DNA of 64,000 bases from Coccinella septempunctata (taxonomy: Eukaryota > Arthropoda > Insecta > Coleoptera > Coccinellidae), in contig NC_058189.1 in NCBI RefSeq assembly GCF_907165205.1, positions 67,764,315 to 67,828,314 of the forward strand, written 5' to 3'. The position numbers and the translations under genes are program-made. Positions 56,260 to 64,000 of this stretch are shown in pieces (within the stretch, counting starts at the first letter, position 1; every line of letters begins with the position of its first letter). The notes beneath the pieces were generated by a model. That model saw only the letters and a list, made by a program, of their open reading frames with translations. It made no database searches and was not told where the DNA came from.

Positions 56260-58127
56260 AATGTTCCTTTAGCCCTACTGAATCATCGTACAAAATTTGT
56301 ATGTGCTCCGTCGCCGTTTTCCCTGTGAAAAAAAAATTATAAATGTTAGGGGTGAGACTTTCAACCCCGCCGTCCCATCCGAAGTCCGAAATTTTTTCAT
56401 CAGAATGTTCCTTTAGCCCTACTGAATCATCGTACAAAATTTGTTTGTGCTCCGTCGCCGTTTTCCTTGTGAAAAAAAATTATGAACTTTAGGGGCGAGT
56501 ATTTCAACCCCGCCGTCCCATCCGAAGTCCGAAATTTTTTCATCAGAATGTTCCTTTAGCCCTACTGAATCATCGTACAAAATTTGTTTGTGCTCCGTCG
56601 CCGTTTTCCTTGTGAAAAAAAATTATGAACTTTAGGGGCGAGTCTTTCAACCCCGCCGTCCCATCCGAAGTCCGAAATTTTTTCATCAGAATGTTCCTTT
56701 AGCCCTACTGAATCATCGTACAAAATCTGTTTGTGCTCCGTCGCAGTTTTCCTTGTGAAAAAAAATTATAAATGTTAGGGGTGAGACTTTCAACCCCGCC
56801 GTCCCATCCGAAGTCCGAAATTTTTTCATCAGAATGTTCCTTTAGCCCTACTGAATCATCGTACAAAATTTGTTTGTGCTCCGTCGCCGTTTTCCTTGTG
56901 AAAAAAAATTATGAACTTTAGGGGCGAGTATTTCAACCCCGCCGTCCCATCCGAAGTCCGAAATTTTTTCATCAGAATGTTCCTTTAGCCCTACTGAATC
57001 ATCGTACAAAATTTGTTTGCGCTCCGTCGCCGTTTTCCTTGTGAAAAAAAATTATGAACTTTAGGGGCGAGTATTTCAACCCCGCCGTCCCATCCGAAGT
57101 CCGAAATTTTTTCATCAGAATGTTCCTTTAGCCCTACTGAATCATCGTACAAAATCTGTTTGTGCTCCGTCGCAGTTTTCCTTGTGAAAAAAAATTATAA
57201 ATGTTAGGGGTGAGACTTTCAACCCCGCCGTCCCATCCGAAGTCCGAAATTTTTTCATCAGAATGTTCCTTTAGCCCTACTGAATCATCGTACAAAATTT
57301 GTTTGTGCTCCGTCGCCGTTTTCCTTGTGAAAAAAAATTATGAACTTTAGGGGCGAGTATTTCAACCCCGCCGTCCCATCCGAAGTCCGAAATTTTTTCA
57401 TCAGAATGTTCCTTTAGCCCTACTGAATCATCGTACAAAATCTGTTTGTGCTCCGTCGCAGTTTTCCTTGTGAAAAAAAATTATAAATGTTAGGGGTGAG
57501 ACTTTCAACCCCGCCGTCCCATCCGAAGTCCGAAATTTTTTCATCAGAATGTTCCTTCAACCCTACTGAATCATCGTACAAAATTTGTTCGTGCTCCGTC
57601 GCCGTTTTCCTTGTGAAAAAAAATTATGAACTTTAGGGGCGAGTCTTTCAACCCCGCCGTCCCATCCGAAGTCCGAAATTTTTTCATCAGAATGTTCCTT
57701 TAGCCCTACTGAATCATCGTACAAAATTTGTTTGCGCTCCGTCGCCGTTTTCCTTGTGAAAAAAAATTATGAACTTTAGGGGCGAGTCTTTCAACCCCGC
57801 TGTCCCATCCGAAGTCCGAAATTTTTTCATCAGAATGTTCCTTTAGCCCTACTGAATCATCGTACAAAATTTGGTTGTGCTCCGTCGCCGTTTTCCCTGT
57901 GAAAAAAAATTATAAATGTTAGGGGTGAGACTTTCAACCCCGCCGTCCCATCCGAAGTCCGAAATTTTTTCATCAGAATGTTCCTTTAGCCCTACTGAAT
58001 CATCGTACAAAATTTGTTTGTGCTCCGTCGCCGTTTTCCTTGTGAAAAAAAATTATAAATGTTAGGGGTGAGACTTTCAACCCCGCCGTCCCATCCGAAG
58101 TCCGAAATTTTTCCATCAGAATGTTCC
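56260..58127 (-). repeat. right subterminal array, 13 x 143 bp
   Basis: Same unit as the left array, inverted (GTGCTCCGTCGCCGTTTTCC, GCCGTCCCATCCGAAGTCCG). Thirteen units, half the left number. Reading inward from the outer end, unit variants begin in the same order as on the left (one with CACAGGGAAAACGGCGAC and CACAACCAAATT, one with GACAGCGGGG and GCGCAAACAAA), then diverge by gain and loss of units. Confidence 0.95.
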
Positions 58128-58440
58128 TTTCACCCTATTGAATCATCGATCAGAATCTGGTTCTGCTCCGTTCCCGTTTTACTTGTAAAAAAAACCTAAT
58201 ATCAAGTGTTCAACTTCTCAACCCTTTGTCCCTCCGAAGTCCGCAATTTGTTCATGGAATATTCGTTTCACCATATTAAATATGTTGAAGCTCTGCCGCA
58301 TTTCTTTCTGCGAAAAAGAAACTAAGAATTCCGTTACATTCGCACGAGAAATCTATTTGCGACCGTGCGCCACTGGTCCAAGCGTTCGGCTATTTCCGTC
58401 AAACAGTCTGCTGGAAACAGTCTGCCAACTTCACAGCGGT
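58128..58440 (-). repeat. right terminal inverted repeat outside the array
   Basis: Inverted counterpart of 44678-44990 at about 98-99% identity, ending ACTTCACAGCGGT. It too contains two diverged 143-bp units at its inner side. Confidence 0.9.
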
Positions 58441-58449
58441 CAGTTTCCA
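58441..58449 (+). repeat. target-site duplication, right (CAGTTTCCA)
   Basis: Nine bases identical to 44669-44677, directly after the terminal inverted repeat. Confidence 0.93.
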
Positions 58450-59167
58450 CGTGAAAATAACAAGCAACAGAATTGCTTTCCTTTTTTCAACGGAAATAAA
58501 AGAATATGAATGAGCTCAGATATTGAGATCCTTTCTCGATGAAACCAACATATACAATGTTGACAAAGAATTATTTTGTATATAAGGAAACCACATAATG
58601 GATTCGTTCAGCACAAAACGTCAACTTCAAAATTTCATAGTTAACTTGCTTTTGGATGAATTAATTTTTCGTTCACAGTACATAAAAAGCTAGACGGAGG
58701 ACTCTTGGTTTTTATATTTAAATTATATACACATCATTCCTACAATGAATCAACCAACGAAGAAGAAGCGACAACAGATTAAGCGCCTAATGCCTTTCGG
58801 AGAAAGTTGCCAAGGAATCCTCCGCATACAGAAAATAAAAAAAAACATCGTCGGCCATGCCCTTTCTGTTGCACAAAGACTATAATTACCATGCACTCTC
58901 AGACGAAACCCACACTTGTCATGCGATCACTCGTCGAGCATCTTTCATATATACCGAAAAGTTCCACCAACGGAATAGGCCCGTCGAGACGCCGCCGGTT
59001 CACGAGGTTATTAAATTTCTCGAGTGAACTCATTATCCCCTACCGGATCAATTCCGGCCCTGAAAGATCGCGGAATTGATTTTGAGGGCTCGTTTTTTTT
59101 GTCGGATATGTCGAATAAAAGCCGAGTAAAATCGGTTTTGAAACATCGATGTCCGATTGACTGTATG
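58450..59167. other. unassigned host sequence right of the large transposon
   Basis: No repeat or gene recognised. Confidence 0.5.
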
Positions 59168-59695
59168 GGGAATTCTCCTCAATTTGGGTTATCACAGCAC
59201 GTGCAAGTTTAAACTGAATAATTATGAGTTTCATTCACGAATTTTTCAAATGAGCCGCGGAAAATATTCAGAATCATTCTTCAAATATGAGGTTTTAAAA
59301 TTTAAATCGCTTCGTTTCTAGTTCACTATTTGGCAACAGCGCCTACTAGAAAATGAAAAGGACAATGGCTTGTTTATAATATAACAGCTGTTGATTTACA
59401 GCCACCATAAGGCGCGTACTCACTGGCGAGCCTCAACAACAGCAACCGGCCATAAAAATTCCATAAAATTTTACGACCTTCCTCGTTGGTCGCAGACGTC
59501 ATGGACAGCCATCTTTGTCTATCTCATTAAGATAGTGTATTTGTTGTCATTTTTATCAACGTATATTTCAGTCGATGTTGCCAACTTGTGCAATAGAAAC
59601 GAAACGTCTTAAATTTATATACATTTTTATTTTTCATTTAAAAGTATTTAAAATAATTTTTTTGGGGAAACTGTTGAAACGGTTATTTCCAAATG
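59168..59695 (+). mobile_element. ~590-bp MITE, copy 4 (diverged)
   Basis: Begins GGGGAATTCTCCTCAATTTG and shares GCAAGTTTAAACTGAATAAT, AATTTAAATCGCTTCG and AACCGGCCATAAAAATTCCA with the copies at 27222, 29356 and 31252, but has more substitutions and a short insertion near 59400 (CAGCCACCATAA). The right end is lost. Confidence 0.78.
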
Positions 59696-60988
59696 TGACG
59701 TCATCTCTATTCTGCGGAATAGGTAATGCTAAACTACTCCACCAGTCGAAAATTGAACAATCGAAAAGCTCTCCAGAACCCCATCGATCCAGGCCAGACA
59801 GACAGAATTTTTATTGGTTATTATCATCCCCGAGGTGCATTACGAGCGGAGTAAGCGATTTGTTCTGATAACAACCGAACCAGAAAATGTCATCAATCAT
59901 TCCGAGCGACGTTCGTCCGTCACTACGGAGCGGGCGGCTATGATATGCAGATAACGTGACGGTACGCTGTTGCCGGCTCGTTATTGTTCGGGAAATAATT
60001 GTTGTTGCCGTGATCTATTATGACGCGGGCGGTTTAACGACCTGTTTCGTGGACTGGGCCCGTTTTGTTGGTATCGATTCGGTCCTGAAATTGGATATTG
60101 AAAGTTGAATATGCTGCGGTTACAGCGGAGATGTTATTAACAACGTCAAATTCAGGGGTAATTTGTATTTCTTGCGGGATTAACCAATGGAATTGGGAAT
60201 TTTTTCAAGTATTTCAGGAGCAATTTACATTGTTCCTATGCAGACACGAAATGCTACTTCATTTTTACTAGAAATTAAGAAAGTTGGTGCAAAATGGCGA
60301 ATGCGTCGGTTCTTCCTTTGATTGTTCAGAAAAAGATAGGGATAATTACCCCCAGCGCTCACTCAATTAACGACTGCTTTGGAAAAACTTCTCTGGTTAT
60401 GAAAGGTGCTCGCTTCTATTTACAGCAAATCGAAACCAAATTTCGAAATAAAATACAGTGGTCGAAAATCACTTGCTGTAAATTATTCTGGCTCTGTTTC
60501 ATCATTTCTTTTGCTTGTTATTACGCACGTTTTTGCATTTTTAATTCTGAGCCAAGGAGATGATAGAAACAGATCAAATAATTATCAAGCAGGTACTCAA
60601 TCTCCAACATCAAGAAATTCAGATTCATACCCCGGGTTTCATCCTAAAGCTTGATCGGGGAATCAACGCTTGATTCAATTTTGTTTTCAATCGATAATTC
60701 AGTCATGATCGATCATTCAGAATAATATTCTCGTCCATTCAATTACTATCAATTGCTGTTGCTTCAATATATTCAGAAATTAAGGTTTCAGTAAATTAGG
60801 TTTGGAAATCGAGGGATCGGACAATCAAAGTTTTATGAAAACCGCTGTTAGTTAAACAAATCAGTTTATAGATTCGGAAATATTCACAAATCCTAAGGTC
60901 TATCTATTCTGCAAAATTATACAACTCTCATTATATGAAGAAAAATGATTGCCTACCATAAAACCTGTAAAAAGATTAAAATGCCGTA
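59696..60988. other. unassigned sequence
   Basis: GC-mixed island at 59930-60150, otherwise AT-rich. Open frames at 60294-60654 overlap and have no recognisable family. Confidence 0.45.
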
Positions 60989-60990
60989 TA

Positions 60991-61658
60991 CAGAGCGAGT
61001 TTTTGACCCATACAAATATTCTAACAGTAGATTCTTAAGGTCAAAAGGAACACTTTCTTCCGAATCGGCTCGGTTCAAGAGATACAAGCTGTTGGAAAAC
61101 CATTAAAAATGTTATTTTTAGTATCTCACAAACGGTTTCATCGAATGAATTGAATTTCGGAATGTAGTTTTTCATTTATTTGATGAATCTATCTTGAACA
61201 CAAGATTTCATCCACGTCCAGTTTCCTCATCATGACCCATTATGTACCATAAAAATACCAAAAATTCAAAGAACCGAACTCTCGAAACTAAGTTGGACGC
61301 TATCTAATGAATATTTGAACGTTCTGTAAAATAAAAACATTCTTTATACTTTCTAGTATAATGCGCCGTTTTCGAGTAATTTGAAGTTAAATTAATTAAA
61401 AATTATCTGTGAAATTTGAAAAATTGGGTACCTACTTTGGTCGAGCACAACTCTCTCTTTGAAACATCCACAGATGTGTAGTGTCATAGATTTAGCTAGT
61501 TATTCTCAAGAAAATTTTGTTTTTCCAGGGCTGGCACAACTCATTATGAAAACTCAAAATGGCTAGATCTTTTTATCAGGGCCGAATCGGAAAAAATGGC
61601 ATAGCAAAAAAAGGTTTCTTTTGACCTCGAGAATGTACTTTTACGAGTCAAAAACTCG
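60991..61658 (+). mobile_element. mariner-derived MITE, full length
   Basis: Left end CAGAGCGAGTTTTTGACCCA, right end TACGAGTCAAAAACTCG, TA at 60989-60990. The left half matches the left 330 bp of the deleted mariner at 14856 (GAAACTAAGTTGGACGCTAT and GTTTCATCGAATG shared). The right half matches the copies at 13722, 31840 and 43975. This copy shows both halves joined without transposase coding. Confidence 0.83.
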
Positions 61659-61660
61659 TA

Positions 61661-64000
61661 TTATTAAATTCGGAATACATATATAACACGACTACTCTTC
61701 AGTTACATTATTTTTTATCTGAGAAAATTGTACGTGTACTAATTTGCTCGGAGATTCTGGCGTGAAATATTAATATCCGAATAACGAACTAAAGACTAAC
61801 CAGATGAACCATTTAGAGTTATAAACTCCGATAGATCCACAACCTCCCGGCTTATTTATCGACTCGGAACAGTATCGCTTCGATCCTCGCGGGACCTAAG
61901 GATATCCACCCCCATATTTCAGCGAGTTACGAGCTACCCCTCCCCCAGCCCGGTAACCTTACCGGTAGCCTCCTCCACACCCCCCAACCCCCACATCCGT
62001 TCCACTCGCCGAAATCGGTCCGATTCACAACCAGAAACACAAACAATCCTCGCAGAAAACGAAAGTTTTGAGCACCATCTGGTTTGGTGTCGGTTTCGCT
62101 TTCGGGTCGATAAAGCGACGTTGCCACATCGGCTCATTATTGCAAATTTCGGCCTCTATCCAAAACAGATTCCTTTTATTTCTTACAATAATTCTTACAA
62201 TTGAATTCTGTTTCTGATTTAAGTTCAATTTGGTGTTAAAAAACTGCATTTTTATTGACATCGATTGTATGCCAAATTCAAACTACCCCGCTGCGTAAAT
62301 ACACTTGAAAAACATTTTTCTTTCAACTCAACAGATGTTCCTAACTTTGAGGTAATGGAATTTTTTTTTATATTACCGTCAAAATTTTCACTTCAGAAAC
62401 ACCCTAAACATAATCGTTTCTATTCTCGTATGAAATCACGTGGTTCCTGGCATACAAAAAAAATGCATTTATCAAAAAGTGGACAATTACGAATGAGAAG
62501 CTGAAAATATTTCGGAAACGAGGGAATTTCTCGAAAATTCGGCAACGCCGCCGAAAACCACCCCTAGGCGCTCGGGCCATCTGCCACCCATCCTCTTAAG
62601 CCGCCAACTTCGGGATTGTCGGGCTTACGTAGGCAAAGTGTCACGCGATCAAAGGAAGATCTTACGGTTCGTCTGTTTCGGAGCGGTGAAAGGGATGGAG
62701 ATGAGTGGTTTCCTGAGAAAACTGCCCTGATTATATTCTTCTTGTACTTTTTTTTTGTCTTTCCGGTTTTCGGATCCGTTTAATCTTCCGCGACTCGGCT
62801 CAGAGAGGGTTGCTATAAGGCTGCTCCTCGGTTTATTGAGTGATAGCGTGAAATGGGGTGGTTAATTTCAAATTCCTAATTAGTCGGGGTTTTGTTTTTG
62901 TTTTTTCTTGATTTTCTTCTGTTGGCGGAGAGGATTTTGATAGGGAAAAAGGGGGATGATTAAAAGCCTACAGAGAATTCGCAATTCTCGAGGCAAAAAG
63001 GGTTCATTAGAAATGTAGAAAAGCTCGGTGTGTTTCTTTTAGCATCTTTAATTTATATAAAGAATTTCAACACCCTTGAGCCATTCTTGCGGGGGAAATT
63101 TCATTTCAGAATCTTGAACGTAATTTGCTGATGCATTCGTGATCAAATAACGCTCTTTCTTTTTTTTTTCAGCTACTACTTTGTAAAGTTGGAATTTTCC
63201 ACTTTGTGGTTTCGAATTCAAAGCAATTCGTGTTACTGTTGTTCCCCTTTGCTGATGCTGACTGATCCTTTTTCAATTGTTTATAATCCATCTCGAATTA
63301 TCTCTTTAATCTCCAGACTGGATGCATCGCTGATTACGACAATTGTTCCCTTCAAAAAACCTCTTCCTTCAACTCTCATCCCCCAGCGTTGCAACAATCG
63401 TTCTTTTCATACACCTTCGGCGATGTTTGAGAGAACAGTGGAGGTTTAATAAAGACGCGTATCACTTACATCTCTCCCCCTGCCCGTACATTTCCTGGAT
63501 ACGTACTACGGTAATAAGAAGGGAACCTGTATAGTGGAGACGAATGCACTTCGTTTTGTGTTCAATTATCCAGGACCGTTCTTTATCCCGTAACAAGGAA
63601 AGGGAGTCCTCGGGGAGTGGATCGGGGAATGTATCTTTCCCAGTAGCCGGAATGAACTAACAACGAGAGTGGAGGACAGGAGAGTGGGTCGTTCGGATTA
63701 TTAGTTGATGAAGAGGACCATTTTGTGCGTAGGGAGATTGTGGATTTACCGAGAGCAGAAAGGGGGTAGTAAATGGAGCGGGTGTTGAAACTAAGGTGTA
63801 CGTTTTTGATTTTCCTCCGATTGAAGTATGCAAGTGGAAATTTTATTATTATGGAGAACAGTGACGTGTATGGAAACCCCTCTCCGAACGAAGTTTTATG
63901 ACATCTCAGTTTTTCTGAATTCATAAATAAGATTGCAACGAGCATTAGAAGTGTCGGTGTGAAGTTTGAGGTCAAAAAAGTAAACCACAGTTACGCAATG
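61661..64000. other. unassigned sequence
   Basis: No repeat or gene recognised. A polypyrimidine-AG tract at about 63150-63172 looks like a splice acceptor, but the sequence after it has no recognisable coding signal. Frames at 61927-62261 and 63189-63975 overlap others and resemble nothing known. Confidence 0.4.

Larger units (their letters stand above)
44678..58440 (-). mobile_element. foldback MULE-type DNA transposon, 13.8 kb
   Basis: The boundaries are defined by the perfect 9-bp duplication and inverted ends ACCGCTGTGAAGTTAGCAGA / TCTGCCAACTTCACAGCGGT (one mismatch over 20). From outside to inside the arms hold ~180 bp of unique terminus, two diverged repeat units, a homogenised 143-bp array (26 copies left, 13 right), a ~220-bp unique segment and then a transposase gene. 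The left gene (48941-53248) is intact; the right one (53909-56109) is a broken inverted copy. The centre is a ~660-bp unique spacer. The architecture matches Foldback elements, which are assigned to the MULE superfamily, but the protein has extra domains. It could still be active. Confidence 0.92.

Noticed and set aside
63150..63449. Polypyrimidine-AG followed by an 86-codon frame, as a possible exon
   Set aside because: The frame has no recognisable sequence and no downstream donor was evident.

Overview
This window looks like gene-poor, AT-rich nuclear DNA from an arthropod, most likely an insect and perhaps a beetle (the group is inference from the transposon types). No host protein-coding gene could be supported. 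The recognisable content is transposons of several classes, their short non-autonomous derivatives (MITEs), two blocks of one satellite, and islands of apparently unique, GC-richer or homeodomain-site-like sequence. The islands resemble the intergenic or intronic landscape of a large developmental locus (inference).

The main object is one 13.8-kb transposon at 44678-58440. It is flanked by a perfect 9-bp target-site duplication (CAGTTTCCA) and begins and ends with inverted ACCGCTGTGAAG. Its arms are arrays of a 143-bp unit, about 26 copies on the left and 13 on the right, so it is a foldback-type element. Between the arrays lies an intact 1435-codon ORF on the minus strand. It joins a DDE transposase core of the Mutator-like (C-x2-H) type to a YqaJ-type exonuclease, a Ulp1-type cysteine protease and a C-terminal Cys/His zinc finger. 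A second copy of the same gene, inverted and broken by frameshifts and large deletions, fills the right half. The 9-bp duplication, C-x2-H DDE core and repeat-built termini all point to the MULE superfamily, akin to Foldback/NOF and Phantom elements. The four-module protein is the most interesting finding in the window.

Left part (1-16 kb): a 20-bp minisatellite, a 174-bp satellite block, a TA-flanked Tc1-like transposon with a broken transposase, two full and one fragmentary copies of a ~900-bp MITE, a second Tc1-like transposase (two stop codons, truncated 3' end), and a deleted mariner whose ends match a MITE family found at six sites. Middle part (16-44 kb): a 185-bp MITE, Jockey-like and other non-LTR retrotransposon fragments, a ~1.2-kb MITE flanked by an ~75-bp direct repeat, a pogo-like relic nested in a mariner MITE, the second satellite block, four copies (one beyond 59 kb) of a ~590-bp MITE, an inverted pair of LINE 3' ends, a triple-hairpin module near 38.2-38.5 kb, and two long palindromic elements sharing a single TA. 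Right part (58.4-64 kb): one ~590-bp MITE, one full-length mariner MITE and otherwise unassigned sequence.

Several unrelated MITE families end in TA-CAGGGTG, which suggests one mariner-type transposase mobilised them all.
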